A DNA stretch of 64,000 bases. Origin: Acidobacteriota bacterium. GTDB taxonomy: Bacteria > Acidobacteriota > Terriglobia > Acidiferrales > UBA7541. Below the pieces are notes generated by a model that was given only the letters and a program-made list of their open reading frames with translations, was not told the origin of the DNA and searched no databases. The stretch lies in contig JABCZK010000019.1 in the NCBI GenBank assembly GCA_013289695.1, positions 1 through 64,000 of the forward strand, in the 5' to 3' direction. Made by a program: the position numbers and the translations under genes. Shown in pieces: positions 7,744 to 17,476 of this stretch (the first letter of the stretch is position 1; each line of letters starts with the position of its first letter).

Positions 7744-8837
7744 CCCTTTGCCGCCAACTCATCCAGCGCCGCGCCGATGCGCGCCAGGCCTTCGCGCACG
7801 TCCTCGGTCTTCCCGCCGATGCCGACGCGAAAGTGTTCCGGCATTTCGAAGAACCTGCCGGGCACCACGCTGGTCTCGTATTTGTCGCGCAGCAGTTGGC
7901 AGAAAGCGTCAGCGTGGCCGCTGGTGAACTGCGGAAACGCAATCGTTCCCGCTTCGGGCCAGATCGCCAGCAAGTCTCTGCGGCTCTTGAAAAATTCCTT
8001 CAGCAACGCACGGTTCGTTTCCAGCAACTGCTTCCCACGCGCGGCAATCTCCGGCAAATGTTCGAGAGCGAGCACGCTCAGCAGTTCGACGGGATGCGGC
8101 GCCATCACGCCGAACAAGTCGTTCAACCGCCACATGCGCTCCGCCAGCGGCTTCGCGGCAAAAATCCAGCCGCAACGCAATCCGCTTAAGCCATAGGCTT
8201 TCGTCAAACTGCTGGCGGTTACGAAATTCGGGCCGAGCAGGAAGGCCGTCTGCCACGGCGAATCAAAACACGCTTCCAGGTACACCTCGTCCACCAGCAC
8301 GTGCGCGCCCATGCTACGCGCAATTTCCCCCACCATGCGCAGCTTGGCGTCAGTCGTGCGCACGCCGCTGGGATTGTGCAGGTTGGTGATGACGATCAGC
8401 CGCGTGCGCGCGGAAATATTGCGTTCTACTTCGCGCGGATCCAGCTGAAAGCCCGATTCGAATTTGCGCGCGAAACGCCGGATCTTGGCGCCCAGATATT
8501 CCGCGGTGGAAACAATCGCCCCGTAAGAAGGCTCTTCGATTAAAACTTCATCGCCCGGCTCTACCAGCGCGGCCATGGCCAGATGGTTGGCCATCGAGGT
8601 GCCTTGCGCCTGAACAATGCATTCCACCGCCACGCCGGATTTTGCCGAGAGCTTTTGCAGCAGCGGTTGGTATCCGTAGCCGTCGGTACCGGAAATCTCC
8701 AGGTCTGCGATGCTCGCGTGTAAATCCGCCAGCGGAAAATGCACCACGTCGCTGCTCGCCAGATTGTAACGGGCTTGGGAGCGCAGCTTCGCCCATTCAA
8801 TATAGCTAGAACGAATTTCTCGTCGTTGTGGACTCAT
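7740..8837 (-). CDS. PLP-dependent aminotransferase, class I/II fold
   Basis: A fold-type I aminotransferase of 365 residues. The PLP lysine is Lys213 in SSLTKAYGLSGLRCGW. Asn155-Pro156 (HNPSG), Asp183 and Tyr186 in the LVDEVYLEA strand bind the cofactor, and Arg221 lies in the usual carboxylate region. The specific amino donor cannot be read from sequence. It lies 20 bp downstream of an APC permease on the same strand, so the pair may import and transaminate the same amino acid or related amine. Confidence 0.85.
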   Translation of the reverse strand: MSPQRREIRSSYIEWAKLRSQARYNLASSDVVHFPLADLHASIADLEISGTDGYGYQPLLQKLSAKSGVAVECIVQAQGTSMANHLAMAALVEPGDEVLIEEPSYGAIVSTAEYLGAKIRRFARKFESGFQLDPREVERNISARTRLIVITNLHNPSGVRTTDAKLRMVGEIARSMGAHVLVDEVYLEACFDSPWQTAFLLGPNFVTASSLTKAYGLSGLRCGWIFAAKPLAERMWRLNDLFGVMAPHPVELLSVLALEHLPEIAARGKQLLETNRALLKEFFKSRRDLLAIWPEAGTIAFPQFTSGHADAFCQLLRDKYETSVVPGRFFEMPEHFRVGIGGKTEDVREGLARIGAALDELAAKG

Positions 8838-8857
8838 GGGCCGGACTCATTGGATTC

Positions 8858-10336
8858 TTATTTAGAACCGAGCAAGCGCCGTGCGCGGCCGCGGAACAGG
8901 AAATAGACGGGGACCCCAGCGAAGAGGATACACAGAGCGACGCCCGCATTGCGAGGATATTTGTAGATGGTGTTGAGGACAACTAACCACGCGACGGCAA
9001 CAAAAACGCCGGTGGTCCAGGGATGTCCGGGGACTCGGTATCCAAGATCCTGTGCCGCTGCTCCCGCGCGCCTTGCGTCGCGCGCGCGAAAGACGAAGAG
9101 GCAGCTCGCGGACAAGCCGAAAAATAGCCAATCCATCACCACCACGTAACTGAGGATCTGCTCGTACGTGCCCAGCAGCACGGTAGCGCTGATCAATGTC
9201 CCCAACAGAGCGATCGCGGCAACCGGCGCGCGACTGCGCGAGCCCAGCCGCGCGAAGACGCCCGGCAGTACGCCGTCCTCCGCCATTGCGAAGGCCACGC
9301 GCGGATAGCTCAGCATCGCCTGGCTCAGAAAACCGAGCGTGGAAATCGCGATGGCCACGGCGATCAATGAGCCTCCCAGCGCGCCGAGCGCTCGGCTCAT
9401 TACCGCCGATGCCGGAGTGGCACTGGCAGCCAGACCCGCGGGAGAAAGCGCCTGCACGTAAATGAAATTCGCGCAAACATAAAGAACGATAACGCCCATC
9501 ACGCCGAGCAGCAGCGCTTTCGGTAAGTTTTTGCGCGGCTCACGAATTTCCCCTGCGACGTAGTTGGAAGTCTGAAAGCCTCCGTAGGCGAAAAGCACCG
9601 GAATCATGGTCGCGCCGAAAACAGTCAGCAGATCGAACGACGGCGGACGATCAAGCAGCGGAAACCATGCGGTGTGCGCGGCGTTTGCCGGCGTCCAGAA
9701 AATCAGTCGCGCGCCGCAGGCGACGATCATGGCGATCGCCACCATGCGCAGCAGCATGAAGACGCTTTGCACGCCGCCTCCGGCGCGCACGCCCAGGCAA
9801 TTCACCACCGTGAACACCAGCACCACCGCGACCGCGATCAATTTTTCGGGAATCGCGCTGCGCGAAAATACGTGGAAATATTTCGCGAAAGTCACGGCCA
9901 CCGCGGCGCTGCCTCCCGCGTGAATCACCAGCAGACAGATCCAACCGTACAAGAAACCGAGCAGCGGATGGTACGCCTCGCGGATGTAGGCATACTGGCC
10001 GCCAACTTTTGGCAGGCGGTCCGCCAGCTCCGCGTAAATAAATGCTCCGGCCAGAGCAATCGCTCCGCCAGCAAGCCACGCGCCAAGAATCAACGCGGGT
10101 GTGTGGACCAGCCCGGCGACGACGTACGGATTGATGAATATGCCGGAGCCTACGATGCCGCCCATCACCAGCATCGTGGCGTCAAATAACCCCAGGCGCG
10201 CAGCGAGCGTCGGGCGCGGCTCCGACTGCGAAGAGAGCCTTTGTGCTCCGCGCGATGGAGTGTTGGGTGGCAAGCATTGACGCGCCCGCGACGAACGCTG
10301 AATCTCCAGAAGGCAAGCGCGGCGCGAATCTATCAT
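8858..10336 (-). CDS. APC-superfamily amino-acid permease
   Basis: An inner-membrane amino-acid/polyamine transporter with about 12 predicted helices. The first helix carries the family GGIVGSGIFINPY motif and ELADRLPKVGGQYAYIREA follows helix 2. FGYRVPGHPW-like sequence near the C-terminus (LGYRVPGHPW) is also typical. The first ~45 residues are not membrane-like, so translation may start later than the ATG taken here, which lacks a good ribosome-binding site. It is the first gene of a pair with the aminotransferase 20 bp downstream. Confidence 0.82.
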   Translation of the reverse strand: MIDSRRACLLEIQRSSRARQCLPPNTPSRGAQRLSSQSEPRPTLAARLGLFDATMLVMGGIVGSGIFINPYVVAGLVHTPALILGAWLAGGAIALAGAFIYAELADRLPKVGGQYAYIREAYHPLLGFLYGWICLLVIHAGGSAAVAVTFAKYFHVFSRSAIPEKLIAVAVVLVFTVVNCLGVRAGGGVQSVFMLLRMVAIAMIVACGARLIFWTPANAAHTAWFPLLDRPPSFDLLTVFGATMIPVLFAYGGFQTSNYVAGEIREPRKNLPKALLLGVMGVIVLYVCANFIYVQALSPAGLAASATPASAVMSRALGALGGSLIAVAIAISTLGFLSQAMLSYPRVAFAMAEDGVLPGVFARLGSRSRAPVAAIALLGTLISATVLLGTYEQILSYVVVMDWLFFGLSASCLFVFRARDARRAGAAAQDLGYRVPGHPWTTGVFVAVAWLVVLNTIYKYPRNAGVALCILFAGVPVYFLFRGRARRLLGSK

Positions 10337-10566
10337 CCTTAGCTACGTGAACCAAGGGTGGTGCTACCCGTGGTGTACTAATCTGACCTGCGAATTTTCT
10401 TCGCGTATGGATGTGACCTGTGGGTAACGGTGCAATGCTGAAATTCCTTGCGGGCCAGTTTGGTTCGGCGCATATCTTTCTTGGGGTGCGTGTGGGTTTG
10501 GCGAGATTTTTCTCCTGGATAGGGGGGAGGCACGGCCGCCGATTTGTTCGAAAGGCGGGAAAGAAA

Positions 10567-10890
10567 ATGACCGAGTTACTGCTCGATCAGCGCCGGGCGC
10601 AGCGTTTGCCGATTTACCTGCCGGTGCAGGTGTACGGCAAGCTGGACGGTGTGCCGTTTTCTGAAAGCACCGAGACCATCAATGTGAGCGCCTGCGGCGG
10701 ATTGGTGCCGCTTTCCGCCGGCGTCGTGCGCGCGCAAAAATTGATTCTGACGAACCTGCAAACGGATCAGGACCTGACTTGCCAGGTGGCGCGCCTGATT
10801 CGCAGCGAAAGGGGCCAGGTGTTGGCAGGTTTGGAATTTCTGCAATCCGCCCCGGGGTTTTGGCGCTCGTCGCCGGCAGCAAACGGCTGA
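10567..10890 (+). CDS. PilZ-domain protein (c-di-GMP binding)
   Basis: The 107-residue protein is a single PilZ domain. RRAQR (residues 9-13) supplies the RxxxR motif, and NVSACGG supplies the (D/N)xSxxG motif that together bind cyclic di-GMP. There is no partner domain, so it would act through protein contacts. The ATG is chosen so that the RxxxR motif lies at the N-terminus; the upstream in-frame extension is unlike PilZ proteins. With the HD-GYP protein at 29823 it suggests c-di-GMP signalling in this organism. Confidence 0.75.
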   Translation: MTELLLDQRRAQRLPIYLPVQVYGKLDGVPFSESTETINVSACGGLVPLSAGVVRAQKLILTNLQTDQDLTCQVARLIRSERGQVLAGLEFLQSAPGFWRSSPAANG

Positions 10891-11158
10891 GTCCCGCCGA
10901 TCCCCGCAGAATAGCTCCGAAGCTGCCGCTAATTGTCCATGGATCGATCCCGGCGATTTGTTCTCCAACGATGGATGGTTTCGGATGTAGACTTGCGCGC
11001 GTGCGAATAATCCATTTTTTCGAAGACGGCTGCGCTGGGAACGAGGTGTTTTGATGAGGTACCGCTCCAGACGTGGGTTTGCGGCGACGAACGCTGACAG
11101 CCGCGAGTTGCTCGCCTCTGCTATTGCTCACAATGTGCGTAATCGCCCTTGCGCGCCT

Positions 11159-12301
11159 ATGGCTCGCCTGCTGATTTTTGCCGCATTATTTTTGGCAATT
11201 CTTGCGCCACCGGCGACGGCACAAACATCGCCAAAAACTCAAACACCCGCGCCGTCGTCTTCTAGCCCTGCACAGGACTACCTGGTCTATGTGGTCTGCG
11301 AGTCAGCCGACAAAGTCGTGCTCCTGCGCTTCGGGCCGCACGGCTTGCGCGAAGAGCATGAAACGCACGTCGGCCTGTTGCCCGTCGATATCAATGGTCC
11401 ACACGGAATCGCCGTATCCCCAGACAAACAATTTGTGTACGTGTCCGTAGGGCATGGCCGCCCTGACGGCTCCGCGTGGAAACTAAAGGCCGGCACGGAA
11501 GAAGTGGTGAAGTACACGCCGCTGGGTTTGTTCCCAGCAACTGCGGACATTTCCAAGGATGGCGAATTTCTCTACGTCGCTAACGCGAATTTTCACGGCG
11601 ATATGGTGCCCTCCTCGATTTCCGTGGTGGCCACCGGTGCGATGCTCGAAGTGAAGCGCATCACCACTTGCACCATGCCGCACGGTTCGCGCCTCAGCCC
11701 CGATGGCAGCAGGCATTATTCCGCCTGCATGATGGACGACATGCTCGCGGAAATTGACACGCAAAAATTCGCGGTTTCGCGTTACTTCATGCTCTCCGTT
11801 GGAACAGAAATGGGCATGGCGGGCGCGCCGCAGTCGCAGATGAAAATGAGCGACCTCACCTGCGTGCCCACCTGGGCGCAGCCTTCAAACGACGGTTCGG
11901 AAATTTACGTCGCTTGCAACAAATCGAACGACATCGTCGTGGTGGACACCGCCTCCTGGAAAATGGTTAAGCGCTTTCCCGCCGCCAATGGCGTTTACAA
12001 CCTGGCGATGACCAAAGATGGCCGCCTCGTCGCCACCAACAAGCGCGACCAGTCCGTTTCCATCTTCGATCCCAAGTCGGGTAAAGAGCTGGCACGCCTG
12101 CCGACCAAGCGGAAGGTAGTCCACGGCGCGGTGGTCACGCCAGATAATCGCTACGCGTTCATTTCGGTGGAAGGCATAGGTTCCGATCCCGGCACGGTGG
12201 AGGTGATTGACCTTGACACCCTCAAGACCGTCGCAACTCTCGATGTCCCCACCCAAGCCGCCGGGATAGACTTCTGGAAGATGGAGCCGAGCAACCCGTA
12301 A
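11159..12301 (+). CDS. Secreted YVTN-type beta-propeller protein
   Basis: The 380-residue product has a signal peptide (MARLLIFAALFLAILAPPATAQ, cleavage after the AxA near residue 20), a short Thr/Pro/Ser linker, and then repeated four-stranded blades with the usual FVYVS, LYVAN, IYVACNKSNDIVVVD and YAFISVEG strand signatures. These proteins sit in the periplasm or at the cell surface; some bind redox partners or ligands, but no specific function is visible. The start is the ATG at the signal peptide, because the upstream extension is charged and would spoil the leader. No clear ribosome-binding site precedes it. Confidence 0.7.
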   Translation: MARLLIFAALFLAILAPPATAQTSPKTQTPAPSSSSPAQDYLVYVVCESADKVVLLRFGPHGLREEHETHVGLLPVDINGPHGIAVSPDKQFVYVSVGHGRPDGSAWKLKAGTEEVVKYTPLGLFPATADISKDGEFLYVANANFHGDMVPSSISVVATGAMLEVKRITTCTMPHGSRLSPDGSRHYSACMMDDMLAEIDTQKFAVSRYFMLSVGTEMGMAGAPQSQMKMSDLTCVPTWAQPSNDGSEIYVACNKSNDIVVVDTASWKMVKRFPAANGVYNLAMTKDGRLVATNKRDQSVSIFDPKSGKELARLPTKRKVVHGAVVTPDNRYAFISVEGIGSDPGTVEVIDLDTLKTVATLDVPTQAAGIDFWKMEPSNP

Positions 12302-12347
12302 AAGGCCGCTCTCAATTCCGCCGCTCGACCCCGCACTGACCTATTCG

Positions 12348-12380
12348 CCGTCACCCCGAGCGCAGCGCAGGATCTCTCTT
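12348..12380. repeat. Intergenic repeat-like element
   Basis: The segment CGTCACCCCGAGCGCAGC and its continuation to GGATCTCTCT resembles dispersed intergenic elements known from several soil-bacterial genomes. Only one copy is seen in this window, so repeat status is inferred from familiarity with the pattern. Confidence 0.25.
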
Positions 12381-12467
12381 CGTCGTCCGCAGCGACTCAA
12401 TCGCCAATCACCCTCCGCTCGATTCTCTTGTAGAATCCCGGTTCCACATCTTGGTTTGGGGGTCCGC

Positions 12468-13994
12468 ATGACTTTTCTGTCCAAGATCGTCGCTTCGGTG
12501 TGCGTCGCCGCCTATTGTCTGGCTGTGGCCGCGCCATCGCTGTCACCCACCGACCGCACCGCGCAATTTCTGGAATCGGCGCGCAACAATCCGGCGGCGC
12601 TGATGGATTTTCTGGCGCGCATGCCCAAGGGTGGCGATTTGCACCACCACCTTACCGGCGCGGTCTATGCGGAAAGCTACATTGACTATGCCGTGGCAGA
12701 CGGGCTGTGCCTCGATCGCGTGGTTGCGACTCTCGCGCCGCCGCCCTGCGATCCCGCGCAAGGCAAAGTGCCCGCCGCGCAGGCGCTCACGGATTTTCCC
12801 CTGCGCAACCACGTGATTGACGCCTGGTCGATCCGCAATTTTGTGCCGGCCCCGGACGACCGCGACGTGCGCCATCATTTTTTCGCCACGTTTGGAAAAT
12901 TCGACCCGGTCACCAACAAGCACTGGGGCGAAATGCTTGCCGAAGTGGTGCACCGCGCGGGCGCGCAACATGAAATATACCTGGAAACGATGCTGACGCC
13001 CGATCAGGGCGAAGCCACGAAACTAGGACGCACGCTCGGCTGGAACGAAGATTTCGCTGCGATGCGCTCGCGCTTGCTCGCCGGAGGCATGGCGCAGGTG
13101 GTCGCCGACGGCCGCAAGAATCTCGACGCCGGCGAGAACGTCATGAGGGAAATTTTGGGATGCGCGAAGGCGGAACCCGACATCGGCTGCAGCGTGACGC
13201 TGCGTTTTCAGAATCAGGTGCTCCGCGCGTACCCCAAGGAAGAAGTTTTCGCCCAGATGCTCGCCGGATTTGAGCTAGCCAGCGCGGATCCGCGCGTGGT
13301 GGCCGTGAACCTGGTGCAATCGCAGGATGAATACCGCGCTCTGCTCGATTTCCATCTGCACATGCGCATGCTCGATTATCTGCATGGGATGTATCCCGGC
13401 GTTCACATATCGCTGCACGCGGGCGAGCTGACTCCCGGCGAGGTAAAGCCAGAAGAGCTGCTCGCTTCGCACATTCGCGAATCCATTGAAGTGGGCCACG
13501 CCGAACGCATCGGCCACGGGCTGGACGTCTTGTATGAAGCCGACGTGCCGGGGCTGCTGGCGGAAATGGCGCAGCGCCACATCCTCGTGGAAGATTGCCT
13601 GTACAGCCACGAAGTGGTGCGCGGCATGACGGGTTCGGAAAATGTGCTGCCGGTTTACCTGCGCGCGGGCGTGCCAGTGGCGCTGGCGACGGACGACGAA
13701 GGCATCGTGCGCTCCGAGCTGACCTGGTATTTCAAGCGCGCGGTCGAGGGATATCGCGCCGATTACCCCACTTTGAAACGCATGGTGCGCGACAGCCTGG
13801 ACCATGCGTTCGTACCGGGTGCCAGTCTTTGGGTCGCGCCTGAGAATTTCACGATGGTCCCGGCTTGCTCGAACCAGCGTCTGGAAACGGAGCCGCAATC
13901 CGCAGCCTGCCGAAATTTTTTGGCGGGCAGCGAACGTGCGCGGCTCGAATGGAAGGAGGAAACCCGATTCAGCCGGTTCGAAGCACAGTTCTAG
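12468..13994 (+). CDS. Exported adenosine-deaminase-like metallohydrolase
   Basis: The 508-residue protein has a signal peptide (about 1-22) and an adenosine deaminase TIM barrel. His59 and His61 in GGDLHHHLTG form the HxH zinc pair. SLHAGEL provides the third zinc histidine and catalytic Glu. HAERIGHGLDV is the next signature and LATDDEGIVRS supplies the catalytic Asp pair. The architecture with a leader and long N-terminal part resembles secreted ADGF/ADA2-type enzymes more than cytosolic Add. The likely role is hydrolysis of extracellular adenosine or a related purine. The ATG is preceded by GGGGG five bases upstream. Confidence 0.85.
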   Translation: MTFLSKIVASVCVAAYCLAVAAPSLSPTDRTAQFLESARNNPAALMDFLARMPKGGDLHHHLTGAVYAESYIDYAVADGLCLDRVVATLAPPPCDPAQGKVPAAQALTDFPLRNHVIDAWSIRNFVPAPDDRDVRHHFFATFGKFDPVTNKHWGEMLAEVVHRAGAQHEIYLETMLTPDQGEATKLGRTLGWNEDFAAMRSRLLAGGMAQVVADGRKNLDAGENVMREILGCAKAEPDIGCSVTLRFQNQVLRAYPKEEVFAQMLAGFELASADPRVVAVNLVQSQDEYRALLDFHLHMRMLDYLHGMYPGVHISLHAGELTPGEVKPEELLASHIRESIEVGHAERIGHGLDVLYEADVPGLLAEMAQRHILVEDCLYSHEVVRGMTGSENVLPVYLRAGVPVALATDDEGIVRSELTWYFKRAVEGYRADYPTLKRMVRDSLDHAFVPGASLWVAPENFTMVPACSNQRLETEPQSAACRNFLAGSERARLEWKEETRFSRFEAQF

Positions 13995-14169
13995 TTCGAA
14001 AAGCGTTTGTCGCAGCGGAGGAGTTTGATTGGGTGGTTGGCCGCAAGGCCTGTGGAATTTCTATCGGATTTTGAGCCGAAAACCGATGCTCGCGGCTCTT
14101 GGGTTTGCAGCTAACCATCTTATATATATAGAGTTACGGTCACGTTGTCGCAAATCTTGCCGCGCTCCG

Positions 14170-14238
14170 TATAATTCACAGGTCCTGCCTATAATTCACA
14201 GGATCGAACTACTTTCGCGCGCCCCGGCACTGTATAAT
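14170..14238 (+). promoter_or_regulatory. Repeated TATAAT boxes upstream of the zinc-ribbon gene
   Basis: Perfect TATAAT hexamers occur at 14170, 14190 and 14233. The first two belong to an exact 13-bp direct repeat (TATAATTCACAGG) with a 20-bp period. They precede the GTG start at 14285 and look like stacked promoters. A reasonable -35 (TTGTCG, 19 bp away) is visible only for the first. Confidence 0.4.
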
Positions 14239-14284
14239 GTACCTTCCTACCCGGTCCAAGAATAACTTCGAATTGAGGTGTCCA

Positions 14285-14593
14285 GTGAACCAGGCAATCG
14301 TAACGCAGCAATACTCTGGAGTCTATTGTCGCGCCTGTGGTGAACCAATTTCACTGCCCAGCCGAGCGGAAAAAGCGTTGGCAGCGCATCAGGCTGATGC
14401 CTCTGAACCGGCGGCGGAGATCCAGCCGGTCGTGTTCAATTTGCGCTGCAAGGCCTGCGAGAAGGAAAATTTCTACGGCGCGAAGGACGTCGCCAATATC
14501 CACGGCACTCCCCGGGCAGCCAGGCCACGGCCGCGGGCGGCAAGCTCGCTCCTGCGTCCGGACATCAAGCTGGCGCGCACCGCAAACGCCTAG
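14285..14593 (+). CDS. Zinc-ribbon-like small protein
   Basis: The 102-residue protein has two CxxC pairs (CRACGE near residue 15 and CKACEK near 57) that should bind one zinc ion. A basic, Pro/Arg-rich tail follows the second pair. The GTG start is chosen because GAGGTG lies just upstream; a longer in-frame reading exists but has no ribosome-binding site. There is no recognisable enzymatic domain and the gene stands alone. The zinc ribbon may contact nucleic acid or protein; function is unknown. Confidence 0.6.
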   Translation: MNQAIVTQQYSGVYCRACGEPISLPSRAEKALAAHQADASEPAAEIQPVVFNLRCKACEKENFYGAKDVANIHGTPRAARPRPRAASSLLRPDIKLARTANA

Positions 14594-14764
14594 AGCTTTT
14601 GGCAGCGAATGGTTCCGTCGCGAGCATCGTTCCGACGGGACCTGAGTTCGTCGGCCAGCAATATCTACTATTTATTTAGTTTTCGCGGGCTCGACAAAGA
14701 GTTAAGAAGCCTTGGTCGATGCTCTGTCGCCGGAGCGACCGCGTAATCCCGTCTCGCAGTAACC

Positions 14765-16213
14765 TCAAAAACGGTAGTTGAATTCCGTAAAGCCCAACGC
14801 ACCGTTGGAATTCGCGGGATAGATTGCTTTGATCACCTGCCCGCCTTGCGCCCAACCGAAATACAGTCCCACGGTAATTCCATGCCGCCAGCTGTAGTCT
14901 CCGCTGATGTCGTACAGGTTGGCGAGCTTTGAAGCTCCACTGGATGGCCGGCCGCTGAAGCCGAAAGTCCATGGCTGAAACGCGCCGCCGCCCGTGTACC
15001 AAAGGTCCGAAGAGCTCGCGAGCCAGAGTCCGTGAATGTCGCTGCGCACTGTGAAATTCTTCGTCGGGCGCAGCATCACTTCGCCGAAAAGATCGCGGTT
15101 GTTCATGGAATTGAAAAACGGAAACCGTGCATACACGCGCGGCGTGGGCAGCACTGCGAAGAAAGTTCCGTGCGTTCGGTCGGCCGCGTTCCCATCGCCG
15201 CTCGAGTAGTAGTAGCCCGCGCGGAACCAGGGACGCAAGCGCTCGACGGCTGTGGGTTGAAAGCCGGCTTCAATCGCGCCCGCTCCCGAGCGCTGTGTGA
15301 GCGCTCCCCATTGTCCACTCTGCAAAACCCCCCATCCCAGCAGATCAAAGGTACCCGCGTCCGTCGCGGTCGCCATGATGTAGTGCCCGCCGTAGGTCCC
15401 GATGGCGATGCTGCCGTGATCCGCCGCGCGCACCGCTGCGGGCCGATTGTCGGTCTTCAGCACGTTGCGATCGTCGTAGTAAAACAGTCCGAAGGCCCGC
15501 CATTCCGCATGGCTCGATCCGAAGTCCGCCTGCTTGGTCAGTGCCGCGTAAGTGATCGGCGTGTCCACCCAGCCCCAGCCGTCAACCTGGAAAACGCCGC
15601 GTGTGGGAATCGCGCTGACGGCCGTGAAATTCCACGAACCGTTGGAGTAAGCATAGCGCAAGCCGTCGAAGCTGCGCATCACATCGGAATAACCAAACGT
15701 GCCGAGCAGGCGCTGGCCGATGCGGTCGTTCTTGAGTGCGGCAAGCGTCGGGTCATTGGGTTTCACCTCGCTGCCGTCGCTGAATTCGAAGCGGCCCGCC
15801 TGCAAACTGGAATGATCCCATTTGAAGCGCACCAAGGCTTGCTTGGGAAATAGGAACGCCGTGTACTGGTCGCCGTGATTCGCGGCGAAGTAGTTCCCTC
15901 CAAGCCCGAGTTGCCCCTGCGGCGCCGCCACCACCGCTCCGTTCGGAATGCCCAACAGCACCGGCACGGCCATCTCAATGTTCCAGTCGTAATTCTGTTT
16001 TTTCTGCGAGAGAGAGAAGCGCATGAGCGTGCCGGAATACCCGTAGAGGTTTTGGCCCGCGGCCGGCGTAAACCAATCCCAAGCCTCATAGCGCTCACGA
16101 ATGCTTCCCGAGAACGTCACCCCGTCGATTTCCAGCGGCGCGGGTTGGTCGGACTGCGCCAGCACGGGTGAGGCCAGAAAAAACAGCACGATGCAAAGCC
16201 AGAACGTCTTCAA
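14765..16213 (-). CDS. Outer-membrane beta-barrel, alginate-export family-like
   Basis: The 482-residue product has a signal peptide ending SPVLAQ, a region starting with GSIRERYEAWDWF, and many alternating strands rich in Tyr, Trp and Phe. It ends in NYRF, a terminal aromatic typical of outer-membrane barrels recognised by BAM. Layout and N-terminal motif resemble the alginate-export domain porins. The real start is probably TTG at 16213, with GGAGG five bases upstream; a TTG four codons earlier is placed inside that site. It is an isolated gene; transport substrate is unknown. Confidence 0.7.
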   Translation of the reverse strand: MKTFWLCIVLFFLASPVLAQSDQPAPLEIDGVTFSGSIRERYEAWDWFTPAAGQNLYGYSGTLMRFSLSQKKQNYDWNIEMAVPVLLGIPNGAVVAAPQGQLGLGGNYFAANHGDQYTAFLFPKQALVRFKWDHSSLQAGRFEFSDGSEVKPNDPTLAALKNDRIGQRLLGTFGYSDVMRSFDGLRYAYSNGSWNFTAVSAIPTRGVFQVDGWGWVDTPITYAALTKQADFGSSHAEWRAFGLFYYDDRNVLKTDNRPAAVRAADHGSIAIGTYGGHYIMATATDAGTFDLLGWGVLQSGQWGALTQRSGAGAIEAGFQPTAVERLRPWFRAGYYYSSGDGNAADRTHGTFFAVLPTPRVYARFPFFNSMNNRDLFGEVMLRPTKNFTVRSDIHGLWLASSSDLWYTGGGAFQPWTFGFSGRPSSGASKLANLYDISGDYSWRHGITVGLYFGWAQGGQVIKAIYPANSNGALGFTEFNYRF

Positions 16214-16619
16214 CGGAGCCTCCAAGAAATTGAATTAGGCGGCGAAGCAACGAAACTGCCGGCGGGTGCTAAACTTGAGCTGCCGCCGAACTGCTGGATA
16301 CACAACTGCGCCGCCGTCGCGAAATCTCCACGGCACAACGAACGAAAAACATGCGCATAAGCGCGCTACGGTTCAAAAGTGGCGAGATTGTAGTACGCAG
16401 GTAAAAACGGGCAATACTCTAAACATACTACTGTGTGGGGACAAGCTGCGGCATGGCCAGAAACCTAACGACGGGGGCGCGCCGAACGCGGTGCGGAGCC
16501 AGTGCTGCTCAAAATCCGGCGAACTCCACGAAATCCGAACAGATTGGGAACCCGGTGACGGACTTCTCACCGGGTCCCAATCCAGCCGGGATGCAAATGC
16601 GAGCGCAAGCCCCGAGCGG
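16214..16619. other. Intergenic region without a recognised gene
   Basis: The gap lies upstream of the barrel gene and downstream of the SYLF gene. I see no credible ORF with a ribosome-binding site, RNA gene or repeat. It probably contains the barrel promoter. Confidence 0.5.
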
Positions 16620-17333
16620 CTACTTATTGCGCGCGGATTCCTTCGATTCGTTATGCGGTGAATTTTTCTGCAATACGTCAACCAGGTGGCGGCCGGACGG
16701 AGGAACTCCGACGTGGCCCTCAATCACGATTTCTCTGGCGGTGAGCCTGCGCCCATAGACGTCCGCTGTAGCGTCATCATCCGGACGAAGCGTGGATCCT
16801 TCCAGGGAAACTCCGGCAAAAAGACCACGCGTGCGCGAATAGCTGAGAATTTCGGCGCGCATGAATGCATCGGTGTCCGCGGAAGCGTCGCGGCCTACCG
16901 GGCCCGCGGCGATCGAGGCATCTCCGCCCAGCTTCACTTTGCTGCTGAGAATCGACTGTGCGCCCCGGTCATTCATAATTAGCAGAACGAGATCAGTAGC
17001 TTGTCCGCCGATTTGGAATCCAATGCTACCGCCTTCGAGCGCAAACATCGCTGGCGAGCCCCACGGTCCGTGAAATTCCTTGCCGGTGCGGCAAACCATC
17101 GCGCCGCGGCCATAACTGGCGCCGACGACGAATGCCGCTTTGAGAACGGACGGAAAGACGATGACGCATTCTGCTCTTTCCATTACATCCTGAGGAATAT
17201 TGTCCGGCAGGTTCATAATCTCCTGCATCACCACCCCGGAATTTTCCAGGCGCTCTTGTTCCTTGTTCTTGGCAAAAAGCGTCGTGCTTGCGAGCAGTCC
17301 CAAACAGACGACCAGAATTGATTTGCGTATCAT
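16620..17333 (-). CDS. Exported SYLF-domain (lipid-binding) protein
   Basis: The 237-residue product has a signal peptide ending TLFAKN and a SYLF (YSC84-type) domain: IPQDVMERAECVIVFPSV, GASYGRGAMVCR, PAMFALEGGSIGFQIGGQATDLVLLIMN, and SYSRTRGLFAGVSLEGS are all family signatures. SYLF proteins bind phosphoinositides in eukaryotes; the bacterial members are exported and of unclear role. GGAGGT precedes the ATG by six bases. The C-terminal tail is charged and disordered. It opens a stretch of small membrane and secreted proteins. Confidence 0.85.
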   Translation of the reverse strand: MIRKSILVVCLGLLASTTLFAKNKEQERLENSGVVMQEIMNLPDNIPQDVMERAECVIVFPSVLKAAFVVGASYGRGAMVCRTGKEFHGPWGSPAMFALEGGSIGFQIGGQATDLVLLIMNDRGAQSILSSKVKLGGDASIAAGPVGRDASADTDAFMRAEILSYSRTRGLFAGVSLEGSTLRPDDDATADVYGRRLTAREIVIEGHVGVPPSGRHLVDVLQKNSPHNESKESARNK

Positions 17334-17476
17334 TGCTGACCTCCATGATCAGAGTTGCGGCTCCCGGAAGTTGCGCTCTCCGAGACCTTTGTGAGGGCGC
17401 AGGAAACCACGCCGTGAGCCGGGGGAGCCCGTCGAATGAAATCCGTCCTCCAGCTATCCCCAACCGGGAAATTCCG

